A DNA stretch of 64,000 bases, taken from positions 62,001-126,000 of the forward strand of contig DF239659.1 of NCBI GenBank assembly GCA_000507305.1, written 5' to 3'. The stretch comes from Breviolum minutum Mf 1.05b.01 (Eukaryota > Sar > Dinophyceae > Suessiales > Symbiodiniaceae). Shown here piece by piece: positions 48,045-60,820 of this stretch. Below the pieces are notes generated by a model that saw only the letters and a list, made by a program, of their open reading frames with translations, was not told the DNA's origin and made no database searches. A program made the translations under genes and the position numbers. How positions within the stretch are numbered: the first letter of the stretch is position 1; each line of letters opens with the position of its first letter.

Positions 48045-50140
48045 TAACTCAAGGGGGCATACTTTTTGAATGCGATGATTCGGCAAGCGGCAAGAAGGTG
48101 CGGCTGGCCTTCCCTTGTGAGTGTGCAAGACTGACTGGTAACATCGAGTTCGACGCCACTAGCCTGGGGAAGTATTGGATCAAACCAACCAATGAGAACT
48201 TCAGTGAAAAAATCCAAGCTGTTTGCAAGAACCTATGCGCCTCAACAGAAACCGATGTCACTGCAAGTGCATGTGATGGTGCTTGGGACTGTTGAGCGCA
48301 CTGGCAAACCCATAGTTTATGGCCATGAGGAAAAGTGTTTTGGCTAAGACATTTTTTTTGGTGGCATTGCTACAATCCTGCCACTTTTCATTTTGACTTC
48401 AGAGCTTATTGCCATCTCAACATCCTTTCGTTGCTTTTATACATGTCTGACCCAAGACCTTGTTGCAGCAAATTCGTCAAAGTCGTTTGTCGGAGAAAGT
48501 GGACAGCCGTCGGGGTCGCAGCTGTTGTTTCCTGGATGGGAATCGGGCTTGGGGCTTGAATCTCGCGAAGTTTCACCAGAATCGTGAATTCACCAAAGAT
48601 CTCAAGGATCCAGTGCCTGGCCTTTCGGCCATGGGGGGCACGCAGAAGTTGGACTGATGCCGGACAAGTCTCAAAGAGTTCCTTCCCAGGTCGTTTCGGT
48701 TGAAGGTGCCATCTTCAAAGAATGTAGATAGTCATACGCAACCAAAAGTGAAATGGTTGTCGCCTCCCAACATGACTTGTGTCGGTCAAAAAAGGCACTT
48801 TCCCGAATCCCGAAAACTACTGCTTTCATGACATCAAAAGAGAGCTGCAAGCTTCTGAAGGAATGAATGTGGATCGTCACCTTGAGTTTCAAGTTGACGC
48901 CACACCCATTGGGAAAGTTTCTAAAGCAATGGCAAATTGGTGGTTAAGGTTGCCAGTTTACCATCCCACTCAGATCCCTGAAAGATAGTCCTCTAGGATT
49001 TTGCTAATGATTATAGTAAACGAGCAGCTGCAACCACTGATCAGCCATACAAGATATGAGATACGAACGGTGCATTCTTTCATCGTCGTGCAGCAAAAGA
49101 AGTTGCAGCGCTGCGCTGCTGCTGGCCCAGTTTTGACAGAGCTGATAACTGCCCTGCTTGAGACGCCAGCAGCACCTACAGTGCCCTGGCAGCGTACTGA
49201 ACAGAAAGCCACCACGGCCATCTACGCGCCGCGAACCCTGTATAGTTAATAGTTGTGGTAATTTGTGATTGTTTCGGACATTGTTCCGAAACCTAAAGAA
49301 GCGGGGCAATATTGCTTGAATCAGTGATTGGCCCGGAGACATGTATCGCAAAACTCGGTCATCGTTTGATAGTCTTATGTCGATGCTTTCAAAGTTGAAT
49401 TGTGCAGGAACTCACAACTAAGTTGATCTAAATGGCTGGCTATCCCGTGGCTTTGGTGATTCACCGAGGTGCTTGGAAGTTGCTGGTCTCCCGGCCAGGC
49501 AAAGTGAACTGCAGTGAAGGATTGCCCTTTTCTTAAGCGGGCCTGAACTCTTGTGATTTTGGATAGCTTTTGTGCTGTCAACTTTTGGGTTAACAAGTGA
49601 ATTTCCTCTGATAATTACTGTAGTTAATTATACGCAGCTACCACAAAAATCCATAGACTTGAGATGTGTGACGAAATCAGTTCAACCCGCCGCTCTGGCT
49701 CAAGTGCCGCACATTGAAGAAAGATTCCGTCTGACAAACGGCGGCCCATCACTCATTGACTCAATTCAGGTGAACTAAACTAACGCATGGCAATGCTGGT
49801 AGCAAACTGGGTCAATTGTCAATTTTCAGAAGTCAAAATGGCAAATGCTTTGTGAAACTGCGCCAAGGTCATGGTACTTGGAGTTATCCTTGCCTGTCAC
49901 TCCAACATATTTGCCACGCCTTTGGAATCTTGAAACGTATTGAAGCATCATGAAAGCATTGAAAGCATGGAGTGGGTGGAGCGAGTGGAACTGCAGAGTT
50001 TGATAGATGTCGGCTCGCCAGGCCTTCTGGCAATAGGAGCAGCTGCTTTTGGCCAACAGCCTGATGGCTCAGTCGTGCAGCTGGGTGAAGGTGTTTGAGA
50101 TGCGGTTGGCCGCTGCCAAAATAGAACATGAGGAGGTGAT
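48045..50140 (+). CDS. Exon cluster of unrecognised protein(s)
   Basis: About 48058-48235 encodes ECDDSASGKKVRLAFPCECA then FDATSLGKYWIKPTNENFSE. About 48460-48655 is open in three frames. About 48795-48985 encodes RHLEFQVDATPIGKVSKAMA then WWLRLPVYHPTQIP. About 49092-49247 encodes QKKLQRCAAAGPVLTELITA and stops at TAA. About 49690-49770 encodes LAQVPHIEERFRLTNGGPSL. About 50002-50078 encodes SLIDVGSPGLLAIGAAAFGQ. About 50088-50139 encodes WVKVFEMRLAAAKIEHEE. The blocks at 48058 and 48795 share a VDATPIGK / FDATSLGK-like element and may be related segments. No family recognised. Confidence 0.45.
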
Positions 50141-50310
50141 CCAAAGGTATTAGCGTGTATTCTCACCGTGAATTCTATCATAATCACATACATAATCATA
50201 CAAAGCAACTAAAAGCAAAACCTGACTCTCTGAGAAATGGAAGCTTCCATCATTGCTGTCAGGGCTCGAGTTTCGTTCGACCTACCAGTGCTGGGAACGG
50301 TGCAAGGCCC

Positions 50311-50895
50311 ATGCCGTGGTGCATACTTTGCGCTGTTACGCTACATGTAGCACTTGCTACACCTGAGCCTGTGAAACACCTGGACCTGGAGAGCTTTCTG
50401 GGAAGATGGTATCAAACTTATGGCAGCGTTAGCGTGAAGTACGCCACAGAGTTTGGGGCCAATTGTGTTTTCGTCGACTACAGCAAGTCGCAGGGTGCCA
50501 TTGCCTTGACCAACTCGGTAAGCATTCTGGGCTTGCGTGTCAGTGTAGAAGGATTCGCAGTGCCGAGTCCAAATGCCACTGGAGTTTTTCAGGTGTCGCT
50601 GGGACCCTCGTTGTTGGCTCCAAAACATCCTAAGCCGTTTGTGCATCCGAACTATGTGATTGTTGCCTTGGGCCCCAAGCTTGAAGGGAAATACCAATAC
50701 GCTGTGGTCACTGACCCTATTTTCTTGTCCCTCTACATTCTCACCCGAGATGTTGGGCGCTTTGCGGATTTCGAAGAGGAGGTGCTGCAGAAGGTGGCTG
50801 ACATGGGTTTTACATCTTTTCTGAACAAACCTCGCAGAACGAATCAGAATGGCTGCAAGTACCCTGCGCCAAGAGCAATTCTGGAAGTCGTTTAG
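50311..50895 (+). CDS. Secreted lipocalin (apolipoprotein D / Blc type), intronless
   Basis: A 194-codon frame from ATG 50311 to TAG 50893. Residues 1-17 form a typical signal peptide (MPWCILCAVTLHVALA). The mature part starts with LDLESFLGRWYQTYG, which holds the diagnostic lipocalin GxW (Gly31, Trp33). NCVFVDYSKSQGAIALTNSV fits strands B-C of the Blc/ApoD group, and YAVVTDPIFLSLYILTRD fits its conserved strand F-H region ending in R(D/T). Lipocalins of this group bind hydrophobic ligands such as lipids and pigments in a beta-barrel. The open frame continues upstream to 50155 without a signal-like start, so I chose 50311. It is unbroken by introns, unlike its neighbours. The C-terminus ends without an anchor. 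Confidence 0.85.
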   Translation: MPWCILCAVTLHVALATPEPVKHLDLESFLGRWYQTYGSVSVKYATEFGANCVFVDYSKSQGAIALTNSVSILGLRVSVEGFAVPSPNATGVFQVSLGPSLLAPKHPKPFVHPNYVIVALGPKLEGKYQYAVVTDPIFLSLYILTRDVGRFADFEEEVLQKVADMGFTSFLNKPRRTNQNGCKYPAPRAILEVV

Positions 50896-51072
50896 AGATG
50901 TTTGGCAAAAAGCAACAACTGGAACTGGCAGCTTCTAGAAGCACCCACATAAACCGGGACATGTCATGTTATTTAGCTGAATGTAGTCCCTAACTATACC
51001 CACACAACTTGCACCAGTAGATGCAGTGTCAGTACATCAGTGCATCTCATCTCTAAGCAATCAAGTAGTCCG
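50896..51072. other. Spacer downstream of lipocalin
   Basis: Probable 3' UTR and short spacer. No motif recognised. Confidence 0.4.
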
Positions 51073-54000
51073 AGGCGCTGGGTCATTAAGAACGGCTACT
51101 TGAAATACAAGCAAAGCCCGCAATACTGCGCAAGCTTGCCTGGCCCTCATTGCTTGATTCCACATACTCTTAAGCTTGGGCAACTTGCAGCAATCAGCTC
51201 AAAAAGCAGCCAAGGCGAGAGGGCAAGGTAAGCAATGGCATCTTGGCCAAAAAAAGGTTTGAGTATTGCGCCATGAATTCTCCACTTTCGGAGCTACACA
51301 GATTGTGGATCATTGTGGTATCTCAGACATGGCTCACATACCAATTTTATCAGGTATAGGATTTGTCTTGTCTGGCACCTTTCCACAAGGAGTGGACATA
51401 ATCCTTTGGCATTGCGTGGGGCATCTCAGAACCTATGAGAGTTGAAAAGGGATGCGGATGCTCTGTTCACCCGAATGCATGGTTCTTGGTTGCACAATGT
51501 TCAAGCAACTAAAGCGAATACAAGCTGAGACCAAAGACGCAGAGCACAAGTTCAAAGTCACTCGCTCAGCGAATTGAACGGCCATTGCATGATATTTCCA
51601 CCCAACACCGAGCGAAACATATAACCCTTTATTTTGCTTTGCTGGTAGTAGGATGTAGTAGGATCTTGTTTTGCCATAAAGTAACAAATGCCCAAGCATC
51701 ATCTGATGGCAACGAGTCCTTGAACGGTTGTGAGCCGACAAATGCTTAGTTGGCATCATCCCAGCGAGGGACATGCAATTGTGAACCCAGAATAGCAAGG
51801 TGAATGGGGCCTACATCCAGTACGAGGCTGGAAAGGGGGGAGTGTCAGCCGTGCATGGGAGATGTTGCCTTTGCCGATTTGCGTGAACTTGCTGTTCCCA
51901 GCGCAACAAGATAGGATCACCCAAGACCACCGAAGACCACCTTGTTGCAGCTATGAAAGTAGATCTCGCTTTCTGTCAATAACAGTGGGCTCAGCAGATC
52001 GTGCGAGCTATGAAGTCAGGCTGATCCATCCTACTGTGTGAGTGTGCGTGAAGGAAGAGTGCGAGTCTTGGCTAGTTGCAATGATAGCAGATGATAGAAG
52101 CCAACTTGAAAGATTCTGGAAACTGCGCAAGTGTCCTGATGGGATGTGTCAGCTGTCAAATTCTATTGTTGCATGGAGAATCAAAGCAGAAGGAGTGCTG
52201 GTTTAAGGCTCCATTGATAGATTCATGCGGACTAGTATAGCTGGTGCCTTCTTGCTGAGGCTGGGGATGGAAGTGACATCATCCTCTGGAAGTGCAACGA
52301 TGCTCCCGCCTTCCACTGGGTCCACCTCCCTCTCTTACTAGAGTGTCTTCCATTCAGTTCGTTCCGATGGCAGATGATGGTAGCAAAGCAAGCTCCTCCA
52401 CGAGTGAGTAATGCAGCAGTGTCATGCCAGGAGGTGGATGGTGAGTTCATCAAGTTCAAAGCAAAGCCCAATTATGTCATGAGCGTGTGTTGACCTTGGT
52501 CTCGCAGCCAAAGTCTTGGAACATGCTGTAATCCATTGTAATCCTAGCACTATGTACTTGTAGTCGTACTGGTGGACAGAACCCAAAGACTTCCCAAAAA
52601 TGATGAAAAACCATGAGCACATCCCAAGAAAAAATTCATCCCAAGCTGCGCTCTTTTGCTTTGTCCGAGGCGCCAGGACAACCCGATGGATGGCGCTGAT
52701 CTAATCTTGTGGCGTAGTGTTGGGGAGCCCTGTTGGTGGAAGGTGTGGATGGTGCCCTGAGTGCCCTGCGAATTCTTCCTTTCAGTGATGAAGCAAGGCT
52801 GGCATGAACGACAAATGGACTTTTGATGGCAAGGGCCTTGGGATGCCTTGGGCTTTTTGCCCTGGGGTTGCAATCAGACTTTCTGTCCAGACTGGCTCTG
52901 ACCTTGAGGTAAGCTGGTGAGGATGGACTCTGACCGCTCCAAGTGCCTCTCTGTCAGTTAGGAACCGAGTTGTTCCTGCGGAAATCGGATAAGAACGGAT
53001 ATGAGCAATCTGAGATTCCCTTGAAGTTCACCAAGGAGTATGTTGTGCATATTGATTATTCATAGTTCTTGGCTTTGTGATAATCTTCGCCACTTTGAAC
53101 GTTTGTTTGGCCTGGACGAAGCGTTTGAATTTGACAGTTTTTTTGTTGGAGGATGAGCGATGAGATTCAATAGAATTCTTTCTTGAACAACTCGGACTTT
53201 GCCCTGCACCTTGATTGAGGTGGAAAAGCAGGTGACGGCACCAATGTGGTCAGTGCCAACTGTGGCACTGGAGATACTTGCTCGTAGAACTGGACGGGTT
53301 TCAACATAGACTTCGTAGTTTCGTTTGAAATCAGAGATTCTAAGATGATCATTTATGAAGAAACGTGGTTGAACGGTTGAACTCAAGCATATAGGTTTGA
53401 TGTGGTATGTGCAGCGAATGTGTCAGCACCGTCATGCCCAAATCCAACTTCTTCATAAGTCAGTCACATCTTCATCTAGACATTGTGCAACAAGGGCATG
53501 CGTCACAGAAGCTTCATTTCAGATCGCTGATGGTTGATGCAACATGATTGTTTCTGATACATATACTGGTATACAGATCAATATAATATAACTTGACTTG
53601 ATATGTAGATGATTCGATGATCCTGGTCTGGGGCCCGCCAGCCAAACCCTGCTCATGGGTTGGGTGTCCAACCCAGCACATATCCGCCAAGCACGTACGG
53701 GAATGGGGAACACTGCATCCAGACACATCCCATGGGGTTGGGGCTGACCTGCACCTGGATCATGTATTGCTGATTCTAAGTTGATGCACTGATAGAACTT
53801 CGGGACACGTGTCTCAGATTCTTGTTTCTCTCCTGTCTCTTCACCTGTCTATGTTCGAAACTTTTATCCTCAGTTGTTCCAAGGAGCCAGCTGTCAGATG
53901 GACAAAAGAGGGCAAATTCATCAAGTGGGAGTCCAACCCCAGGTCCCGCTTCACACTCACATTTTGCCGAGACTTCATTCACTTGCAGGATTTGATGCGA

Positions 54001-57000
54001 TTCTCCAAAATCAGTGACAAGCTTTGTGATGCACTACAAATCCTTTGTGTGAGGTATTGCCTTTCCATTCGTCAGGGCCACATCATGGCCTGGAGATCCC
54101 AGTCGTGGGCTGCCAGTCTCAAGAAAGGGTCCACGTAAAAGCTCTGAGGATGGCGAGGACGTGATCCTTTGGACCTGCGGCGAGAGCCCTGAGTTCCAGT
54201 GGGAGGTACGCAAGTGGCAGTTTGATATGGCTGGATGAAGTGAGTTGCAGCAGACAGACAAGCAAGGTACTGAGATCACATGGGAGTTTTTTAAAATCCT
54301 AGAAAGTGATGGAGCTATTGCGTTTCTTCATGTGATGCAAAATAGCTTGGCTTTTCGTCGCTTCTCCAAATTTTGGCAGCATTGCAGTGACACTTTTTCC
54401 GTGGGAGGTGACAGGCTCCTACATTCAGCATGCGGCGAACCAGGAGCGGCCTGTTAAACCTGGGTGTGCTTCGCCAAGACGGGGGAATGTGATGTGAAGC
54501 CGTAGCAAGTGCTGGACATGGGCTGTGCTCACAATCCGCAGGCTTATTGCCTTTCCGTGCGCCAGGCTCCCAGGACACCTAGCAGGGTTTGTTTCCATTT
54601 CCGCAGGTACTCGTAGGATCTTGTAGCAATCCATTGGAACAACTCGTAGTATCTTGAATTTCAATTGTCTGGTGTACTCGTACCTGTGGTAGATAAGAGT
54701 TCTGTACATAGAATGTACTGTAATTTCCAAGGTGACTATGCAAAAACAAGTGCGAAATGTGTGTCTACATTGAGTCTACATACTATGTATTGTATCTACT
54801 TGTGGCATCTTTATGGATTACTTGTATCGTGATACATGATCCATTGTTGTGAGTGAACATTCAGTGAATGGGTATTTCATCATACGGTGGGTGCTGAAGG
54901 TTGAGGTTGTCTCCCTTCATGGTAAAGAGGGGTTTGGGATGGTTTGGGCTACCGGCTCATTTCTTCAGGGCTTCTGTGCAGATGTTCCGGGCTTCTGTGC
55001 TCTCATTATGTCTTTCTTTCTGGCTTCGCCAACCACTAGTGATTTATTTTTGTTTAATTGATGTGCAAATCGAGGCGAAACCAGCGGACGCAAGGCCGTG
55101 GCATCGGCCATGATTTGGTCTTGTCAGGCGGATGAAAGTCTACACGTTTTCATATGGAGCCATTCCTTTCGGCTATGAAACAGCATGAAACCACGCATTG
55201 AACACGTTCCGAACTAAGAGGCTACCGAGCCGTTGGGCTTGCCAGTATCTGCTGACCAGAGGCACGTTCCGAATTCGAGATGGACCATTCCAATGTGTGG
55301 CAGATGTTGGCAGAATGATACGATTTCTTACAATTCATACAGTGTTTAGAATCTAACGAGCTACAATACGAGTCAGGCAGCAATCCATGGCCAGCGAGTC
55401 AACACCTTGGGTGGGTGCAACAAACCCATGTTGAACAAGATACGAGCACCTGATTAAAGGCAACATTTAAGTTTGTCATAGGGAGTTGATAGAAAACAAA
55501 AGTATTGAAAAGGTACAACAATAGATAACTTCCATGTGGTGCTTCAAGCAGATACTGGAAGAAGAGCTGTTCTTTTGTGGTGGTTCACTCACCTGCTGAG
55601 GAATATTTGGATTATCGACGGGCCGTATATCAAGTCATCGTATCATGCTTAGGCACCACAGGATTCCAACCCACGGAACCGTGAGAATTGAGTGCAGAAA
55701 TTGCATGCCTTTATCATCTTTATCCCCCAAACCCTCCCCCACGAAGCAGAGATTTGAAAACTTCTCCATACTGCATCGGAACCAAGAAGTGTGAGAGTGA
55801 GTTGAAATGTTTGAGATGTAGGATATTTGTTTGAACATCGCAAACGTTGCTCCAGTTAGCTCTGAAATTCTGAGGTTGGATTCCAAGTACTGCGCAAGTG
55901 TGCGAAAGGGCGAGGCCAAGAAGCCAAAGCTGCACGTTGACATCGGCTTGTTGTTGATTCATGTCTGATTCCATTCGCTGCCTTCCACTTTCACTTCCGA
56001 AGAATCCATCACGTCATGCATTGTTTTGGGTGTTCCTTGTTACATGGGTTATTTTTGGTTCCACTCAGCAACTTTGGGAGATGGTTCAATCACTTCTCAC
56101 TGCCATGCTCTGCACAAGGTCACCGATGGAGCTGATGTCATTATGTGGTGGGATGCCAAGTTTAGATTGGATTCTGGAGTCCACCCTGAAAGTTGTTGCA
56201 AACCGAGGCATTGCAGGGATACCCACGAGTTCAAGTGGACCGTTAAGGATGGTATGATCAAGCGGGGCTCCAAGGGCACAGTCGCTTGCAGATTCAGAAG
56301 ACCTGGGAGCAGCTCAATTTGGAACAGATTGACAAGTCTTTCCACAACACAAGCAAAGCAAGCGTTCTGCTGTTTCAAAGAAAGAGCTTTTCAGAGTTGA
56401 ACGGGTAAGCTCGACCCGAGACACTTCAAAAACAAAGTCAGTTTTCAATTGTTTATGGAAGGCATGCATATAGTTACATTCGATTGCTTAATTTTTTTGC
56501 GAGGAACTCTGTCTTGCATAGTTTGGCTTCAGTGTGGATTCATGAAGCGTCCTTGTGCAAACGGATGACTCTTAAGATCCAGTTTCGCTCGACTTGCCAA
56601 TAGTTTTCTTATTTGTAAATTGGCCAATGTCTGATCTACGATGCCTGAATTTCAGTGGAACGGCTCGGTGAACTCACTGGTTTAGCATGGTCTATCCCCA
56701 GTAGCAAAGAGAGCTAAGGGTCCAAGGGTCCACCTTCGGCATTCATTTGATGGTTTGTGGTTCGCGATGCAGTTTGCTCCAAGGTCTGCAGCACACCCTG
56801 AATACTGTCCCTTGTCAACTTGTAACAAAAATCAGTCGAATCCATTGAGAGTGGCGGAGGCAGTGCAGATTGTGGTTGCAATACGTGTGTTGTTCAAGCG
56901 TGGATGCTATTTGAAAAGACTTTTGGGTCAAGCGTTGGCAAAGCCCGGTAACGGACATGAAGTTTTTCTGTCCATGAAGGAGGTGTAAGGATTGCAAGGA

Positions 57001-58720
57001 TTTTTAGGTGCGAACTTGCTGCGTTCTAAGGTATGGGCGTTCGTGAGGGTAAGGCCGGTGATGGTGTCCTCCCAAGTGCAAACGGTATCTACACGTTATT
57101 AGGAATGGGAGAGATGCTAAAGGCATCTACAAGCATGATTCTATAGGTTCTGGAAGATAAAAAGGATAAAAGAGGTCAATATGTCGTTGTCGCTCTGGTG
57201 TGCCTAGTTCTGATTTCACGAGTGTGAGCAGACATTATCGACAGAGATCATCGGTATCATGAATTCCTTTCCAAGGTGCAGACGTCATCCTGTGGAGCTG
57301 TGACAATGTCGATGTGGCTTGGCTCTTCAACTGCCTCTGAAGGGACCTCCTTTGTCCTTTGGGGCAACGAGATGAAACCCTCGAGTCACACGCAAGCTTC
57401 AACTGGACACAGCATGTATGTACATTTGATTACCGTTCTTTATCTTGCTGGCCACGCGCACAGAAATCAGCTATTACTATTACGTACATATACAATAGTC
57501 GCCAGAATGGTTGCATAATTAGGTCCAGTGCATGATGGCCAAACCCTGTACGAATGAACAGTGTCACCTTTGCATAGACAGCTACAAGCTCGTTTTTATA
57601 TGATTTTATTGCCAATCTTTCTCCTGGCGATTTTTAGAGATGCTGCATTGCACAGCACATATGCCTTGAAGAAGGATTAGCTTCAAAATTTGTTGGCCCT
57701 GCATCATTTTATCCTCATCAGTTCGCATGCATGTTTGAGCATAGAACACTGTGGGCCATGCACAAAGGCCTTCCGGTGGAAAGTGGATGGCAGCTCCATT
57801 GTGTCCGACCCACAGACTTATCAGAGTGATTTTGCATGTGATTCAGAGAAATGATCAAGCGGTTATAAGGAAAATTGAGGCAGCTTGCCGTTGCAGTGGT
57901 TGCAGTGGCACTTTGTCATGAGGTACAAACCTGATCCACGTTACTTCATGACTGCTGCTGCCCAAGCCAATCACAAGCCAACAGGCTTTGTTTCAAAGCT
58001 GAACGCAGTGTGGGAGTGCTGAGGTGAGGCAAGGTCGCCTCGGAGATGGAGCGAATGTGATTTTATGGCCCTGTGCCCGGGTGTGAAGATACGTGAAGAT
58101 ACTGAAGTGATGTGAAGTATCGAGTTCGGATGTCACAGAGCTCATAGGAAGGTAGAGAGGCCATATCTTTGCGAAGTGGAGACTGAGTGCTTGGCTCACA
58201 GAGAGAATCAGGTCGGGTTACATCAATCCTTACCTCTTTTCCATGGAGGGAAACCTGTGCAGCTGACATGTCCTTTACAGCCTTGCCTTGTCTTCCACTT
58301 TGTTCCACGCTTCCACCAGCCCTTCTCCAAAGCTCCATGTCTTCCTTCGTTGCTTCATGCCAGGATCAAGTCCAAGGCAGACAGTAGCAAGTGTGTGTGG
58401 AGACCTGGCTAGCATGTGAATGACAACTGGGCAAGTGAAGAGAAACTGACGTGAAGGACACTTACACGCAATCTTTTTTGGGATATTATTGCCATAGAAT
58501 GAAATCAATGCTAGGTAATGCTGAACTGAAACTAGTCAAATTGGACAGCGCTTGTTTCCAACTTTGGTAGAGATTCTTAGAAATTCTTATACGCTGTGTT
58601 TTGCACAGGAACTCAGTGGGGATTAGTAAGTTCCAGTGGTTGAAATCGTGACATACTGCTGACACAATTGTCAGGTTTCAGTTCGCGAGGGAAAGGTTGG
58701 AGATGGCAGCATTCTCAGTG
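51073..58720 (+). CDS. Repeat-built protein resembling R-type (beta-trefoil) lectin lobes, multi-exon
   Basis: Exons alternate between two kinds that together make one lobe. Kind one reads DGxD(I/V)ILWxC followed by a W: 52257-52322 (DGSDIILWKCNDAPAFHW), 54143-54205 (EDGEDVILWTCGESPEFQWE), about 56119-56196 (TDGADVIMWWDAKFRLDSG) and 57275-57322 (GADVILWSCDNVDVAW). Kind two reads W-V-(D/N)G-(I/L)-K-(W/Y/F)-K-x-x-P-x-Y-C-x-S-V: 51073-about 51140 (WVIKNGYLKYKQSPQYCAS), 52431-52484 (EVDGEFIKFKAKPNYVMS), about 53874-53966 (WTKEGKFIKWESNPRSRFTL), about 56217-56270 (HEFKWTVKDGMIKRGSKG), 57768-about 57824 (FRWKVDGSSIVSDPQTYQ) and about 57883-57965 (LQWHFVMRYKPDPRYFMTA). Small linking exons carry (C)LSVRxG: about 54053-54090, 54542-54570, 56944-56988, 57031-57075 (VREGKAGDGV) and 58681-about 58720 (VREGKVGDGS). 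The order G-x-x-V-x-L-W-x-C ... x-x-W ... G-x-I matches lobes of R-type carbohydrate-binding domains, though the usual Gln of QxW is replaced. The lectin fold is inferred. Gene ends and exact joints are uncertain. There may be more than one gene. Confidence 0.5.
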
Positions 58721-59792
58721 GAATGCGAAGCTTTGTGGCTCATGGTTTTTCTGATCGATTTGCGGTGTATTCATGCTGATTCATTTTCATGTACATTCAG
58801 GGTTGCCACCTAGGCATAACTACAGCTTTGCTGTCTGAGGTTCTGACATCATTCTTTGGTCCTGCGCAGAGACGGCTCGGAACTTGGGTTTTGTGATCTG
58901 AAAAAGGTGCATTTGGGACAAGGAAAGGGAGAGTTGGGGGGACAACTCGCCATGCAACTGAGAAACATACAGTCCAAAACATGCCTAGCCCGCACAAAGG
59001 GACAACCTGAAGCTCAGACTAACATATTGCAGTCGAGAGAGCCTTGCAGAGTATCGAGGATGGCTTTCGCTGGACCTTGTCTCATGAACACATCGTGCCG
59101 GGCTCTCGGTTTCAGGTTTAGGTATTTGACACCACGGGCATTGGTTGCATTGGTTGGACGAATGAATGGATTTTTTTTGAAACAGAGGAGCACGTTCCCA
59201 AAGCTCTATCTGTGTCAAGAATGAACAGTGTATCAGCATCTGATTTCTTCAAGAAGAGACCTACCTATGTTCTTATGAGATCCATAAGCGCAAGGGCTAG
59301 CACAATAATGCGCACGGAGCAAAAAGCCAGCGAAGCATCTTGCAGCACTATGCTGAAACGCATCTACCATAGGTCAGGGTAACCAGGAATTTCTATGTCA
59401 AAGGAGCAATACGATGAGATCCACCATTCCAAGGTATTTAGGATGTTAGAGTACCGCTCTCCAGCGACCATTTTGAACAGCAATGAGCACCGGAAATGGC
59501 AATCACCAATCACACACACAGAGTCATCATCAATGCTGTAGCGTTCTCAGCATATAATGTACAGGAGCAGCCAATCTTGAACAAATTGAAAGTCCATCAC
59601 TCTTCAAGCACGCCTTGAACGAATCATGATATAATAGCATTCATGCGCATAGCACCAGCACCACCACCACAAACACCACCACCATCTTTGCTCAGAAAGA
59701 TTCATCACGATAAAGCTACGCTATTTTTGACCATTCTGCCTTTGCCAACTGTGTCGGTGTCATGACAACCTGTTCAATGGCTAGGCTTGACC
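58721..59792. other. Mostly non-coding, one weak lectin-like exon
   Basis: About 59037-59075 (after TTGCAG) reads ALQSIEDGFRWTLSHEH, matching the F-x-W-T element of the preceding repeats. A CACCAC-rich run lies at about 59655-59690. Otherwise nothing supported. Confidence 0.35.
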
Positions 59793-60820
59793 ATGGGTCT
59801 AACAACCACTGCCTCTCGGTCAGGGAAGGCAATGCTCAGGAGGGGGCCATTCTATGTGCTTCTCGTTCTAGTCACTAGTCGATGTGTAGTTGGCGAGATT
59901 GAAGGGACAGAATTCTCTGTTGTTCCTGAGCTAGGGTTAACCGAATGCTATGTGACTAGAGATACTAGAGTTATAGATCATCTTCATAGAATGTGCATTC
60001 GAAATAAGGGAAATATGCAATGCATGATATTGCATGCAACTTCACATTTGACAGGATGGTGCAGACATCATTCTATGGACTTGTGGTGATGGATATGCAG
60101 ACCGCTGGGCCTGGTTCTCAAGACTGCATTACTGGTCTCAAGCTTTGGATTATCACGACTTACCAAAATTCATCAACAACAAGACATGTTTCCACCACTT
60201 GCGATGTAGAGGTGTCAGGCCATCTGTCAACCTGCATTCATGGAAAAGTGCTTTCAGGTGGTAGACGGCGACCGGATCAGATACAAGGAGGGGTAAGGAA
60301 TGCACGACAGGGTCGTGACATGATCCGGTAGTTGGGTCGAATACAAGAGCAGCAGAAATGACACCTTCATTTTGACAATTTTCGACATGCCTTCAAGCAC
60401 TCAGAAACTGTTTTTTGTGTGTCTTATTGTCTCCTCGTTGCAGATCCTAAAGGCACCTCTTTTTTTTCCCAGTTAAGACCTGTTCGCGTTCTATTGTCGT
60501 GCCATACTAGATCCACCACGTGACCCTGGCCAAGCGCCAGGGCAACAAGAACTACTGCATGAGCGTCAGGGAAGGCAGAATAGGCTCCCAGTGGTGATTG
60601 GGACTGGGGGAGTGGGGGTAGCTTCACATGCACAGTCCTTCATCCGATTAGGTAAGTTAACCAGAGAGCCTCAGGAACAATGTTCGATAGCCTTCTGATA
60701 TAGGTCTTGGTGACTTGTGATGCCAAACTCAATGAATCACACTAGCTTGGCCGGTGTGTTCAACGAAGAGGCGACGGCTCAGACATCATCCTGTGGGTGG
60801 GGGCTCCCAGGAATGCTATG
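59793..60820 (+). CDS. Second lectin-like repeat protein, with signal peptide exon
   Basis: The first exon begins at ATG 59793 or 59832. It carries a clear hydrophobic signal sequence (MLRRGPFYVLLVLVTSRCVV) followed by EIEGTEFSVVPELG. Downstream exons repeat the lobe pattern of the preceding cluster: 60055-about 60117 (DGADIILWTCGDGYADRWAW), about 60259-60294 (VVDGDRIRYKEG), about 60512-60592 (RQGNKNYCMSVREGR) and about 60768-60800 (GDGSDIILWVG). The series signal peptide, DGADIILW, VDGDRIRYKEG, YCMSVREG, GDGSDIILW is collinear with one and a half lobes. This suggests a secreted or surface carbohydrate-binding protein. The 3' end was not found. Confidence 0.5.
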
